From assembly GCA_903870545.1 (NCBI GenBank), contig CAIQDI010000028.1, forward strand, positions 1 through 64,000: a DNA stretch of 64,000 bases. The letters are read 5' to 3'. This DNA comes from an uncultured Pseudomonadota bacterium (GTDB lineage Bacteria; Pseudomonadota; Gammaproteobacteria; Methylococcales; Methylomonadaceae). The translations under genes were made by a program, and so were the position numbers. Of the stretch, positions 44,301 through 52,151 are shown in pieces. Every line of letters starts with the position of its first letter. Within the stretch, counting starts at the first letter, position 1. The notes below the pieces were generated by a model. It searched no databases. It saw only the letters and a list, made by a program, of their open reading frames with translations, and was not told where the DNA came from.

Positions 44301-45947
44301 ATTGGTGCTGATGCTGCTTCTGCAACTGATTTTGCATCTGGCAATAAAACAATTGATGCAACGCATATCGCTTATTGGACACCTGCTGTTGATGTTAAAG
44401 GTAATAATTTAAGTGCCTTTACTGTGGTAGCAAAAGACAATGGCGGTTTAGAATCTAGCCTTCCGGCTGTGCAAGCGGTTGTCAACGTTTTAGCTGTAAA
44501 TACTCCAGGTGTCGCGAGTATTTCAGGAACGCCAACACAAGGTCAGGTGTTAACGGCAAGCGTGATTGATGCAAATGGTTTACAAGGTGTGAATCCTAAT
44601 TTCCAATGGAAATCAGGCGGTGCTAGCGGCACTAACATTTCAGGTGCAACAGCTTCGACCTACACGTTAAGACAAAGTGATGTCGGTAAGAAAATTGCCG
44701 TGGCGGTGACTTACACGGATAACGATGGATTCGCTGAAAATGATACAAGTGAAATCGCTAACAATGTCGCTAATATTAATGACCTTGGCAGAATCACTAT
44801 TTCGGGAACAGCGGCACAAGGTCAGGTATTAACATCAGCATTGGTGGACGATGATGGATTAGTAGGTGTCACGTCTGTTTATCAATGGAAAGCCGGTGGC
44901 ATTATTATTTCAGGCGCAACGGCTTCGACTTATACCCTGACGCAAGCGGAAGTCGGCAAAGCGATTACCGTTCAGGCAACTTATACGGATAATGGTCATA
45001 CGGCAGAAGCTCCAGTTAGTGCGCCGACGAGTTTGGTGACAAGCATTGAAGTAAATGGCGGCACCACTAATGTTAATAACAATACGCCGCACACCTACAT
45101 CGCCACACCAGGCAATGAAATAATAACGGGAACATCGCGCTCTGATGACACCGTGACTTATGTAAATTCAACCTCTGCTGTGACGGTTTCACTCGCCATC
45201 ACAAAATCGCAAGATACCGGTGGCAGTGGTTTTGACACCATTACCAAAATTGAAAACCTGACCGGCAGTACCTATGGCGATACATTAACAGGCAGTGAAA
45301 AAGCCAATGTTAAAAATGTCATTGACGGCGGAACAGGGGCGGATACGATGGCAGGCGGCACAGGTGACGACACTTACTACGTTGATAATGTTGGCGATGT
45401 CGTGACTGAAGTCACGAAACAAGGCGTTGATACCGTTATCTCAACGGTAGATTACTCGCTTGCAAGTTTGCCGTATGTTGAAAACCTAACCTTGTCAGGC
45501 ACAGCTTTGAACGCGACAGGCAATAGTTACGCGAACAAAATTATTGGCAACGCCAGCGATAACGTGATTGTCGGCGGGGCGGGTAATGACAGCTTAAACG
45601 GTGGTTTAGGGAATGATTTATTAACAGGCGGTTTGGGTAGTGATCATTTTCAACTTACCACTGCCATTGGTTCGACGAATATCGATACCATCACCGATTT
45701 TGCAAAAGGTGACAAAATAGATTTGTCAAAATCCGTCTTTACTTCGTTAAGCGGTTCAAGGTTGGCGGCGAGCAATTTCAGTGTTGATAATATCGGTGTT
45801 CATAAATATATCAGTTACAACACAGCAACAGGCGTTTTGTCTTATGATGCCGATGCAACAGGTTCCGGTTTACCCGTACAAATTGCTGTAATTGGTACGA
45901 CGACACATCCAACTTTAAGCGCGACGGATTTTGGAATCATTGCGTAA
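38346..45947 (+). CDS. Giant DUF4347/cadherin-like/RTX adhesin, 2533 residues
   Basis: It starts at the ATG at 38346 after GGGGTG; a TTG at 38334 is also open. The N-terminal 155 residues are a DUF4347 domain (IFSHGSAGELLLGN, LLYGCDVAQGEVG), common at the head of large calcium-binding repeat proteins. It has no Sec signal. About fifteen cadherin/VCBS-like repeats follow, most ending with V-N-D-A-P, three of them a subfamily with IAYWTPAANANGT. Two Ig-like repeats (ISGTPTQGQVLTA) come next. RTX nonapeptides (GGTGADTMAGGTGDD, GGLGNDLLTGGLGSD) and a C-terminal type I secretion region end the protein. It should be exported by a type I system, whose genes are not in the window, and act in adhesion or aggregation. 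Confidence 0.9.
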   Translation: MTTIYFIDASVSNYQSIENELGASATIVVLQPNKNGLEQITNYLAVANATNLDAIHIFSHGSAGELLLGNSTVSTDTLNQHADLLAKIGQSLSSTGDILLYGCDVAQGEVGQNFVNTLANLTGADVAASNDLTGSAALGGDWDLEVKTGVVEARAVVDLGYGAVLVATAPTAANKQLAAYAEDGTYTTTTITSSNFSFADVNGDSFRGVFITANNATSTQGTWEYQIGSASSWTAIIPLTTQGFYIAASSSNSIHFKSATNYNGAVGSLSFVVDSSSDTTTRANGSSYTLYSGSTNYSATSAPYTLSQADITAVNDAPTATNLNAAENFTEDATSVSLTDIVISDVDTDATETATLTLSDKNAGVFSTATGSSFNSGTGVWTATSTLANVNILLANVTFTPAANYDKNFTIATSVTDGTATAITETKTVTVTAVNDAPTVTSLNTAESFTEDATSVSLTDIVISDVDTGATETATLTLSDKNAGVFSTATGSSFNSGTGVWTATGTLANVNTLLANVTFTPAANYDKNFTIATSVTDGTATAITETKTVTVTAVNDAPVLANTIPTIIQVAGAPTPVSNSVIGTLVSSLASSSNVTDVDGTGLGIAITAVDSTQGNWWYTTNNGTNWTLVNPVTTPTTPVVSATNALFLAADANTRLYFDPTSTGTFSITAGATFKAWDQTDSLANGSKHTTFVSGSSGSFIGSVSSNNANAPVSVVNADLLDTVALDDFSSVIRAGTEAAKNYKVRGNTTASNFTDFDDSDTSKPTHHRYDQESGASQSVTKYVDRYAVNTTDANHILKNVDTTTFDHNEYKIGSYGTLYLKDGSSTTAASYVYVPDDAAVNALNAGFYTETFGVKHYTSYSNKAFSGYTKTDTVTFTIVGVNDAPIFTSLTSSVAAGNEDNQISVSFIDLTTQGNESDVDGSVAAFTVKAVSTGTLKMGTSVNSAADFSITNNTIDSTHFAYWTPDANANGTLNAFTVVAKDSNGLESSTAAVQAQIAVAAVNDVPSFTKSSNQTIDEDAGAQTVSGWAASLSKGGGSDETNQTLSFIVTNDNSQLFSVAPSVDNTGKLTYTPAANANGSATVSVQIHDTGGTTIGGVDTSAAQTFAITVTPVNDAPTFTSFSEAVATGNEDTQISVTMGDLSGKGNENDVDGLDTVTAFIVKALTSGTLKIGANSVSATAWNATTNKTIDATHIAYWTPAANANGTLDAFTVVAKDDGGLESSTPVQAQIAVTAVNDLPQFTDSSHITLTDTSASDTFVNQTGQLTATDVDTGSTQTYGATSSSSVSFTSGGKTYDLAVTGGYGVLHVKSTSGDYVYVPDSSVINAISLPSNPVDSFTVSVSDGFDSPVTKPLTVSITGANDTPIILQQFASIDIADTANQLENFSSIVGDVSATDAESSALTYSIETSPVLSASYGVLTIDSSTGKYTFNPDESKINGLLATDAPVQSVYTLKVADTQGGFVTQDLIVNITGANDDPSLTVDATATALTVTDTALPDVFSALTGSLKGSAPDSGVTYSVTGGTTDTSNLDLISKTTDFGTLTVSKSAGTFSFLPNPVKVNSLKADLNGVSDEFVVQTISNSGTHVTKTLTYNFVGANDNPLLTGSLATLAHGTEDTAYNISASDLLTGYTDVDSTPLSVSDLHATNGDITVSGSDFIFTPHPNFNGTVDLTYTVNDNDSGSVNDAAQDFVLNAVNDAPIATDNLFVIDEDNSHTFSSGSAVTNFGYSDIENDAMVGIKIISIPDVSEGVLKLRTATLANGAEIAQADISNLKFVPASNFNGTAKFDFKVADVADNGGYSKDAQTITFTVNAINDAPTAANNTITLDEDSTHIFSIGEFGYSDVENSPISSITIGTLPSAGVLAFDNSTNVIHADDTIDSGSIEHLTFAPALNENGATYADFTFTVNDGTIESSSANTISLAVTPVNDAPTFTTLSSAVKTGNANSAITVNFADLTSKGNEADIDGTVDAFVVKALSSGTLKIGADAASATDFASGNKTIDATHIAYWTPAVDVKGNNLSAFTVVAKDNGGLESSLPAVQAVVNVLAVNTPGVASISGTPTQGQVLTASVIDANGLQGVNPNFQWKSGGASGTNISGATASTYTLRQSDVGKKIAVAVTYTDNDGFAENDTSEIANNVANINDLGRITISGTAAQGQVLTSALVDDDGLVGVTSVYQWKAGGIIISGATASTYTLTQAEVGKAITVQATYTDNGHTAEAPVSAPTSLVTSIEVNGGTTNVNNNTPHTYIATPGNEIITGTSRSDDTVTYVNSTSAVTVSLAITKSQDTGGSGFDTITKIENLTGSTYGDTLTGSEKANVKNVIDGGTGADTMAGGTGDDTYYVDNVGDVVTEVTKQGVDTVISTVDYSLASLPYVENLTLSGTALNATGNSYANKIIGNASDNVIVGGAGNDSLNGGLGNDLLTGGLGSDHFQLTTAIGSTNIDTITDFAKGDKIDLSKSVFTSLSGSRLAASNFSVDNIGVHKYISYNTATGVLSYDADATGSGLPVQIAVIGTTTHPTLSATDFGIIA
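39291..40010 (+). repeat. Two 360-bp near-identical tandem repeats inside the adhesin gene
   Basis: The segment starting GATGCACCCACAG at 39291 recurs 360 bases later at 39651 with only scattered substitutions, so each copy encodes a 120-residue cadherin-like domain. The next domain, from 40011, diverges. The near identity points to a recent duplication or gene conversion, so domain number may vary between strains. Confidence 0.9.
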
Positions 45948-45956
45948 ATTGTTGGC

Positions 45957-45995
45957 GATTTTGTTGTTCACTTTTTCACCGTGAGCGACAAAATC
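45957..45995 (+). terminator. Likely terminator of the giant adhesin gene
   Basis: GATTTTGT (45957-45964) pairs with ACAAAATC (45988-45995), continued inside by TTCAC/GTGA. It begins 10 bases after the stop codon. There is no long T-run after the hairpin, so termination strength is uncertain. Confidence 0.5.
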
Positions 45996-46012
45996 ATTTC
46001 ATTATCGAAAAA

Positions 46013-46040
46013 TTGTTTTTTTTTAAAAATTCGATAAAAT
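46013..46040 (+). promoter_or_regulatory. Candidate promoter of the flp/tad operon
   Basis: TTGTTT at 46013 and TAAAAT at 46035 are separated by 16 bases of T/A-rich sequence. They lie about 80 bases before the first Flp pilin gene, which has a good AGGAGA ribosome site. It is a plausible sigma-70 promoter for the abundant pilin transcript. Confidence 0.45.
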
Positions 46041-46121
46041 ACGAATCGAAAATTAAGCTGTAAACGTCAAAAATGTTACAGTCATTTTCAATTTTTTACT
46101 TTAGTTATTAGGAGATACAAC

Positions 46122-46313
46122 ATGAATAAATTTTTCTCAAAAGTAGTTGCCTTCGTTCGTGAAGAAGAAGGCTTAACCATGATTGAATATGCAATAGGCG
46201 CGGCTGTTATTGCTGGTGCTGCTATAGCTGTTTTTAATAGTATGGGTGATACGCTGGCGACTAAAACTGGCACTACTAATACGCTCGTGAACGGTGCAGC
46301 TTACACTCCCTAG
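46122..46313 (+). CDS. Flp-family type IVb pilin 1
   Basis: The protein has 63 residues. The leader ends EEEG (Gly17) and the mature protein begins LTMIEYAIGAAVIAGAAIAVF, with Glu at +5 and Tyr at +6, the Flp signature. It is cleaved by the TadV/CpaA-type peptidase encoded downstream and forms the Flp pilus. An AGGAGA lies 6 bases before the ATG. A strong hairpin between it and the second pilin suggests that this copy is the more expressed one. Confidence 0.95.
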   Translation: MNKFFSKVVAFVREEEGLTMIEYAIGAAVIAGAAIAVFNSMGDTLATKTGTTNTLVNGAAYTP

Positions 46314-46350
46314 CCGGTGGCTAGATAGTAAAAACAGAACTAGCGGTAAA

Positions 46351-46390
46351 AATGATGCTAACAATGTAGTTGTTAGCATCATTCTGTTTT
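46351..46390 (+). terminator. Perfect 14-bp hairpin between the two pilin genes
   Basis: AATGATGCTAACAA (46351-46364), a 5-base loop and its exact complement (46370-46383) are followed by CTGTTTT. The outer AAAACAG (46331-46337) can extend the stem with CTGTTTT. It begins about 38 bases after the first pilin gene. It could partly terminate transcription or protect the pilin mRNA, giving more pilin than assembly proteins. Confidence 0.75.
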
Positions 46391-46426
46391 ACAAGATTAA
46401 CTTTTGTTCGCTTACGAGTATTTGAC

Positions 46427-46618
46427 ATGACCAAAAATGTTATAGAAAATTTTCTTAATAATGAAGAAGGCTTAACAATGGTTGAGTATGCGATTGGTGC
46501 GGCTATTATTGCGGGTGTTGCGATTTCTGTGTTCACGGCATTAGGTGATGCTTTAGCGAGCCTTGTAGGTAGCATTGTTACAACACTTGATACTGCTGGT
46601 GGAAGTGGAGGAGCTTAA
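46427..46618 (+). CDS. Flp-family type IVb pilin 2
   Basis: The protein has 63 residues from the ATG at 46427. The leader ends NNEEG (Gly15) and the mature part starts LTMVEYAIGAAIIAGVAISVF. It closely resembles the first pilin in the helix but differs in the C-terminal tail (DTAGGSGGA). It may be a minor pilin or an alternative major subunit. GGAGGAG within its 3' end serves as the ribosome site for the following peptidase gene. Confidence 0.93.
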   Translation: MTKNVIENFLNNEEGLTMVEYAIGAAIIAGVAISVFTALGDALASLVGSIVTTLDTAGGSGGA

Positions 46619-46624
46619 TTTTTT

Positions 46625-47203
46625 GTGATAGAACTTTTAGAAAATCCTGCCTTTTTTTTATTTCCTATTTTGTTGATTGCCTCATTCATTGACCTTCGAC
46701 AACATCGCATTCCCAATTGGTTAAACTTAATAACGCTTGTTCTCGGTTTAACACTTCAATTTAGTTTTTTTCATGGCTCAGGTTTGCTTAATGGTTTAGG
46801 TGGATTTGCGGTGGGCTTTATTTCATTTATTCCATTTTATGCGTTACGCGCAATGGGCGCGGGTGATGTCAAATTGATGGCGGTGATTGGTTGTTTTTTA
46901 ACGCCGTTGCAAACCTTTGAAGCCGTTTTAGCGACGATTATAGCGGGCGGATTTTTAGGAATAATGGTTTTGATTGCACGCCGTGGCGTAGGTCGTTACG
47001 TCAAACGTTATATTTTAATGGCACAAACGTTTTTTTATATGCGAAAAGTATTACCGATTGCACCCGCGAGTGATGAACCTGCCCGAACCCGTTTTCCGTA
47101 TGCGGTAGCGATAGCAGCGGGAACATTTTATACCTTGTGGTCGCACGGTTATTTGTTAAAAGCGATGCAACAAAGCCAAAAACTGTTGATGTTGTTATCA
47201 TAG
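46625..47203 (+). CDS. cpaA: Type IV prepilin peptidase TadV/CpaA
   Basis: The protein has 192 residues with a GTG start behind GGAGGAG. It is an integral-membrane aspartic protease of the A24A family. The catalytic aspartates are visible as Asp23 in FIDLRQHRIPN and Asp81 in AMGAGDVKLMA. It lacks the N-methyltransferase domain of PilD, as usual for Tad peptidases. It processes the two Flp pilins and the TadE/TadF pseudopilins. It is slightly longer than the typical 160-175 residues, with an extra basic loop and C-terminal helix. Confidence 0.93.
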   Translation: MIELLENPAFFLFPILLIASFIDLRQHRIPNWLNLITLVLGLTLQFSFFHGSGLLNGLGGFAVGFISFIPFYALRAMGAGDVKLMAVIGCFLTPLQTFEAVLATIIAGGFLGIMVLIARRGVGRYVKRYILMAQTFFYMRKVLPIAPASDEPARTRFPYAVAIAAGTFYTLWSHGYLLKAMQQSQKLLMLLS

Positions 47204-47239
47204 AAAGATAATTTTTTTGCGTCACATTCAGGGAATACC

Positions 47240-48148
47240 ATGCCAAAAGCCAGAACATTTATTTTATTATTCGTTGCTTTTTTATTAGCGATTGGTGCGG
47301 CAGTGACCGCAAAAAAATGGACAGAATCGATGTCCACGACGACGAAGAATGAAACGATTCCTGTGGTGGTGGCGGTTGTTGATGTACCCATGTATTCAAA
47401 AATAAATAAGGATCAAATTAAAATAACGGATTGGTCAAAAACCAATTTACCGCCGAACTATATTTCTGATTCTAAGTTTGTCATCGGGAAAATTAGCACG
47501 CAGATTATTTATACCGGCGATGTGATTAACAAAATGCGCCTTCATGATGATACGGGAATCAGTCCAATGTCAGCATTGATTGAACCGTCAATGCGAGCAA
47601 TCAGTTTAAAAGTCAACGATTCGACAGCGGTATCGGGTTTTCTCTTTCCTGGAAACAGGGTGGACGTATTATCAACAACAAAAGCTAACAATGCCGCACA
47701 AGCTAAAACAGAAGCGTTAGTTCAAAATGTAAAAGTGTTGGCGATTGATCAAAATGTATCACTGGATAAAGCGACCATTGCAAAAACAGTGACATTGGAA
47801 GTGACACCGGCTCAAGCTGAAATTTTGGCGGGCGCAACCTCAACCAGCACCATTCAATTAGTGTTGCGGAATCCCGAAGACACCAAAATTACGGAAAAAA
47901 AGGTTGAAATAGCCCCCGTTGAAACTGTAAAAAAATCAGAAGTTGGCGTAATTCCTGCTGACGTTATGGACAAACCCAAACCCACTGTAATCGTTCCGCC
48001 CGTTATGCAACAAAATAAAATAATTACGGTGGTGAAAGGGATAATCCAATCAAAAGTGAATTGCACCGCCGGTGATTGTGAAACGCTACCAGAAAATAGC
48101 CAACCCAATACACCAGTTGAATTGCAAAATTTTAGCCCAGGTATGTAA
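47240..48148 (+). CDS. cpaB: Flp pilus assembly protein CpaB/RcpC
   Basis: The protein has 302 residues. An N-terminal transmembrane helix (residues 5-23) is followed by a SAF domain (PVVVAVVDVPMYSKINKDQIKI) and the CpaB core (AISLKVNDSTAVSGFLFPGNRVDVL). A Lys/Val/Pro-rich C-terminus carries two cysteines (VNCTAGDCETL), perhaps a disulfide. CpaB is periplasmic and helps gate or stabilise the CpaC secretin encoded next. Confidence 0.92.
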   Translation: MPKARTFILLFVAFLLAIGAAVTAKKWTESMSTTTKNETIPVVVAVVDVPMYSKINKDQIKITDWSKTNLPPNYISDSKFVIGKISTQIIYTGDVINKMRLHDDTGISPMSALIEPSMRAISLKVNDSTAVSGFLFPGNRVDVLSTTKANNAAQAKTEALVQNVKVLAIDQNVSLDKATIAKTVTLEVTPAQAEILAGATSTSTIQLVLRNPEDTKITEKKVEIAPVETVKKSEVGVIPADVMDKPKPTVIVPPVMQQNKIITVVKGIIQSKVNCTAGDCETLPENSQPNTPVELQNFSPGM

Positions 48149-48204
48149 TGTTGAAATTAGCAGCGTGTCAATAATCACTTTTAATTTTTGAAGAAAATGC
48201 CATT

Positions 48205-49740
48205 ATGAAAAAAATAGATAAAAGTGTTATCAAACATCACGCCAAAAAATTATTGATACTCACTGTGTTGAGTGGTGTTTATTCAGTGATAGCCAATGCG
48301 CTGCCAAATGATGAGCAATCATTTCAAGTTGTTATCGATAAATCCCGTTTTATTCAATTAAAACAAAATGTAAATCAGATTACGTTAGGAAATGCTGATA
48401 TTGCGGATATTCAAGTATTGGACGAGCATAATCTTTATATTGTGGGGCGAAAATTAGGCAGCACGAACATCACTTTTTCAGATAAAAAAGGCAATTCGTC
48501 AAATATCAATATCGAAGTCACACATGACATTGACGGCTTGAAAACGAAATTACATGAATTGGTGCCGTCAGAAAATCCAGGCGTTTATTCATCTCAAAAT
48601 TCAATTGTTCTCAATGGGCAAATCAGCAGTGCTGAAAAAATGGATTCCATTTTGGCAATTGCAAACACGTTTTTACACAGTGAAAGCAGTTCAAAAACAG
48701 AACAACCCGCGCAAGGAATGTCTGTCACGGTTAATCCAGCGGCGGGCGGTGACTCAAAATCAGGCAAAGAAAGTAAATCTTCTGTCATTAACATGATGCA
48801 AATCGGGGGGCCGCAACAAGTCATGTTAGAAGTCAAAGTAGCTGAAGTGGATCGTTCGCTCGCTAAAAATCTTAAAGTTAATTTTGATGTCATGAAAACG
48901 GGTGGCAGCTGGCAAACCGGTGCGGTTGGCGCAAGTGCCTCACCTATTGCCGATCTTGGAGCTATAGTCACACGTTCAATTTCACCTTTCGGACTTTTTG
49001 CACGATTTCTGGGTCACAACACCACAGAAAATGCGGTTATCAATGCCTCGCGGACGAATGGATTGATTAAGATATTAGCAGAACCCACCTTGACGACGGT
49101 ATCAGGTCAATCCGCCGACTTTTTATCAGGTGGCGAGTTTCCGATTCCTGTTCAAAAAAGTAGTGGTAGCGGTGCTGGAACAGTCACGATAGATTATAAA
49201 GAATATGGTGTGGCGACTAAATTTTTGCCTGTTGTGCTGGATTCGGGAAACATTAGTTTAAAATTATCCATCGATGTCAGTGAGCTTAATGACATGACAA
49301 ATGATGTGATTTCGACGGGAGCCAGTTCAAACGGTACACCTACTACATTGACCATCAAAGGATTGACAAAACGCAGGGCGAATTCCACGGTCGAATTAGC
49401 GGACGGGCAAACAATTGGTATTGCGGGACTCATCAGCGAGAACGTGAACGAAACTATTAACAAATTTCCAGGTTTAGCGGAGCTTCCTATCATTGGGCAA
49501 CTATTCACCAGTCAGTCATTTTTGAAAAATCAGACAGAATTAGTCATTTTTGTGACACCGCGTTTAGTCAAACCCATGCCAAATTCAAAACCTAAATTAC
49601 CGACCGATAATTTTGTAGAACCAAGCGATTCTGAGTTTTATTTATTAGGAAGAACGGAAGCGTTGGACAGTAAAGTCACTGAAAATATTGACGATAATGG
49701 CGGTGGTTTGGAAGGGCGGTTTGGACAAACGGTTTATTAA
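48205..49740 (+). CDS. cpaC: Flp pilus secretin CpaC/RcpA
   Basis: The protein has 511 residues with a signal sequence ending near VIANA-LPN. A BON/N0-like domain (FQVVIDKSRFIQLKQNV, YIVGRKLGSTNITF) precedes the secretin domain. That domain contains PTLTTVSGQSADFLSGGEFPIP in segments, ELADGQTIGIAGLI, LPIIGQLF and LVIFVTPRLVKP. It forms the outer-membrane pore for the Flp pilus. It is preceded by cpaB, the usual order. Confidence 0.95.
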   Translation: MKKIDKSVIKHHAKKLLILTVLSGVYSVIANALPNDEQSFQVVIDKSRFIQLKQNVNQITLGNADIADIQVLDEHNLYIVGRKLGSTNITFSDKKGNSSNINIEVTHDIDGLKTKLHELVPSENPGVYSSQNSIVLNGQISSAEKMDSILAIANTFLHSESSSKTEQPAQGMSVTVNPAAGGDSKSGKESKSSVINMMQIGGPQQVMLEVKVAEVDRSLAKNLKVNFDVMKTGGSWQTGAVGASASPIADLGAIVTRSISPFGLFARFLGHNTTENAVINASRTNGLIKILAEPTLTTVSGQSADFLSGGEFPIPVQKSSGSGAGTVTIDYKEYGVATKFLPVVLDSGNISLKLSIDVSELNDMTNDVISTGASSNGTPTTLTIKGLTKRRANSTVELADGQTIGIAGLISENVNETINKFPGLAELPIIGQLFTSQSFLKNQTELVIFVTPRLVKPMPNSKPKLPTDNFVEPSDSEFYLLGRTEALDSKVTENIDDNGGGLEGRFGQTVY

Positions 49741-49763
49741 CGCATCAAGTGAGCAATAAAAGT

Positions 49764-50051
49764 ATGTCAAAAAAAACACACTACAAAATTTACCCAATGA
49801 TTTTTATGTTTGTAATATCAGGATGTTCAGAATTTTCCAGCAAGCCAGCCAGAGTTGATGCCGCGTTCGGTGATGCAGTACACGAAATGAAAATCTTACA
49901 GACAATCAATCCATCTAAACGTCTAAATAACCAACCTATTTTGGTACATGATGGTAATAAAATGCAGCAGATATTTAATACAACGTATCGGGGCGATATA
50001 TTAAGCCCACAACCTGTTGAAGCAAGTGTTGATAAAAAAAGCAGTAAATAA
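49764..50051 (+). CDS. Small Tad-locus lipoprotein
   Basis: The protein has 95 residues from the ATG at 49764; a GTG at 49749 would add five. The lipobox is FVISGC. After it come FGDAVHEMKILQTINPSKR and MQQIFNTTYRGDI, a pattern I associate with small lipoproteins found after the secretin gene in other tad loci. It may help place the secretin in the outer membrane. It is not a typical full-length CpaD. Confidence 0.7.
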   Translation: MSKKTHYKIYPMIFMFVISGCSEFSSKPARVDAAFGDAVHEMKILQTINPSKRLNNQPILVHDGNKMQQIFNTTYRGDILSPQPVEASVDKKSSK

Positions 50052-50056
50052 TCCGC

Positions 50057-51211
50057 ATGACTGCATCGATTTTTAGAATGGCTCTCCAAAAACAACGTGG
50101 ATTAGTGATGCCATTAGTGGCTATTTCGATGACTTCGTTAATTGCAATGGCGGGATTAGTCATGGATTTAGGGCATCTTTATCTCAATAAAACGCGACTA
50201 CAAAATGCCGCCGATGCCGCCGCGTTGAGTGCTGCCCAAACGCTCGATGTAACACACAATATTTTATTAGCCAACGCAGCCGGTAATCACACGTTTAATA
50301 ATGCCATAAACCAAGAATTAGTTGATGCTAATTTAATGCCGATTTTTACTTACTCCGAAAAAATTAAACCCTTTATTGATACGGCTCAACATCCTGTATT
50401 TGTTCGAGTTGTCGTGTCAGGATTTTCACAAAAAAATTTTTTACTGCCCATTATTGGCATCAATACACTGTTAGCAAGTGCGACAGCCGTTGCGGGACCT
50501 AGTCTCGGTTTAAATAAAGTATGCAACGCTGTTCCGCTGGTGGCGTGCGGTGATAGCGCATTAAATAATTTTGGATTTGAACTGGATACAGTTTATTCAT
50601 TAAAAACAGGTACAGATATAAACGGTAATTGGGGAGTAACAAACGGTGCTTATCAAAACATTCAATTAGATTGCGGCACAAGTGATGACTGTATTCGTAA
50701 ACAAGTCGCAGGACAATATGCACAATGCCTAGCAATTGGCGATACGATTAACACGGTGCCGCCGGACCATTTTAGTGCTAATTCAGATGGCATTAACACT
50801 CGTTTGGATTGTCCAGCGGGATCGTGTGGGGCGTTGAAAGGTAATACAGATTACCCGGCTGATAAAGTAACCAGTTATCCGTATACGATGACAAAGTATC
50901 AAGATGATTACACAACCCAAAATTTTTCGGGTACCGGCATACAGTACAAAGAATTGCGGAGAATTATTGTTATGCCTGTTGTAGATTGCAGTACGATAAC
51001 AAATGGAAGTGGAAATTTATCAATTTTGGGATTGGGTTGTTTTTTTGTAACGGAACCTGCTGGGAATGACGCGGCGGGGCAGCAAACAATTTATGCCCAA
51101 TATTTAGAAAATTGCCTAGCACGGGGCAAAGTAGGAATTAACCCTATTTTAACGTCAGGACCTCACACTATTATTTTATACAGAGACTTTACGGGAAATT
51201 TAGATTCGTGA
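50057..51211 (+). CDS. TadG-like Flp pilus assembly protein
   Basis: The protein has 384 residues. The N-terminal TadG/TadE-like segment (QKQRGLVMPLVAISMTSLIAMAGLVMDLG in parts) gives a single membrane anchor, followed by the family motif LYLNKTRLQNAADAAALSAAQTL. The large periplasmic part has several cysteines (CNAVPLVACGDS, LDCGTSDDCIRKQ), suggesting disulfides. No von Willebrand type A domain is seen. It begins 5 bases after the lipoprotein gene and overlaps tadE (GTGA). Confidence 0.88.
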   Translation: MTASIFRMALQKQRGLVMPLVAISMTSLIAMAGLVMDLGHLYLNKTRLQNAADAAALSAAQTLDVTHNILLANAAGNHTFNNAINQELVDANLMPIFTYSEKIKPFIDTAQHPVFVRVVVSGFSQKNFLLPIIGINTLLASATAVAGPSLGLNKVCNAVPLVACGDSALNNFGFELDTVYSLKTGTDINGNWGVTNGAYQNIQLDCGTSDDCIRKQVAGQYAQCLAIGDTINTVPPDHFSANSDGINTRLDCPAGSCGALKGNTDYPADKVTSYPYTMTKYQDDYTTQNFSGTGIQYKELRRIIVMPVVDCSTITNGSGNLSILGLGCFFVTEPAGNDAAGQQTIYAQYLENCLARGKVGINPILTSGPHTIILYRDFTGNLDS

Positions 51212-51678
51212 ATTCATCTTATTTTAAGAAAATGCAGGGTTATGCGATTGTTGAGTTTATCGTGGTACTGCCGGTGTTATTATTATTGCTGCTATCAACC
51301 GCTGAAGTGGGTCGCGCCTTGTATCAATACAACATACTAACGCAATCAGCACGCAACAGTGTTCGTTATTATGCTCAAAATGTTTATCTGGGCAGTTCTC
51401 GAATACCTAATCCCGTCAGCGAAGAAAATGCTAAAAAATTAGCTATTTATGGCTCTGTTAGAAACACAAATTCATTGATTGCGGATTCAACTGTCTCCGA
51501 CGTGACAACAATACTTGCTGAAAATGTTGATAATTCAGGAAATGATTATGTAACGGTAACTATCAATTACAAATTCATCTTACTGAGTGGCGACCCATTA
51601 GGTGCAGTGCTTCAGTTGTTTGGTGGCACCACTTTTTCACCTATGTTTAATATCTCGGCAACGATGAGAGTGATATGA
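51208..51678 (+). CDS. tadE: TadE-family pseudopilin
   Basis: The protein has 156 residues with a GTG start overlapping the preceding stop. The pseudopilin motif is QG before YAIVEFIVVLPVLL with Glu at +5 after Gly11, then the TadE signature AEVGRALYQYNILTQSARN. It is cleaved by the CpaA peptidase and acts as a minor pilus component. It is followed by a second TadE-like gene with a 4-base overlap. Confidence 0.92.
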   Translation: MNSSYFKKMQGYAIVEFIVVLPVLLLLLLSTAEVGRALYQYNILTQSARNSVRYYAQNVYLGSSRIPNPVSEENAKKLAIYGSVRNTNSLIADSTVSDVTTILAENVDNSGNDYVTVTINYKFILLSGDPLGAVLQLFGGTTFSPMFNISATMRVI

Positions 51679-52151
51679 AAAATAAGCAATCTGGCATGGT
51701 GACCGTTGAATTTGCTATTGTAGGTCTGATGTTTTTTATGGTGCTGTTTAGTATTATTGAAATTGGGCGGGTGATGTTTGTGTGGAATACGTTGGCGGAG
51801 GTAACAAGACGAGGTGCTCGAGTTGCAGCAGTCTGCCCTGTTAACTCGCCTGCTATTGCAAATGTTGCGGTGTTCAACAATGCCGTAACATCAGGTGCCA
51901 GTTCAATTATCTACAATCTATCAACCAGCAATATTCAAGTACAATATCTCGATGATCAAGGCACACCAATCGACGCACCAATCGACGCACAATCTGTTTC
52001 TTATGTGCAGGTTTCAATCGTTAATTACCAACATATTCTTTTAATTCCGAATACTAACATAACTGTTACAGCACCTAGTTTTATGGTAACTTTACCCAGT
52101 GAGAGTTTGGGATTTGCAACTAATTCGGATGCCGATAAAATCTTATGTTAG
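51675..52151 (+). CDS. tadF: TadE/TadF-family pseudopilin
   Basis: The protein has 158 residues, starting MKNKQSG then MVTVEFAIVGLMFF with Glu at +5 after Gly7. The TadE-like block IIEIGRVMFVWNTLAEVTRRGAR follows. It is the second pseudopilin of the pair and by order corresponds to TadF. The stop is followed by a 137-base gap before the CpaE gene, the longest break within the tad cluster after cpaA. Confidence 0.88.
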   Translation: MKNKQSGMVTVEFAIVGLMFFMVLFSIIEIGRVMFVWNTLAEVTRRGARVAAVCPVNSPAIANVAVFNNAVTSGASSIIYNLSTSNIQVQYLDDQGTPIDAPIDAQSVSYVQVSIVNYQHILLIPNTNITVTAPSFMVTLPSESLGFATNSDADKILC

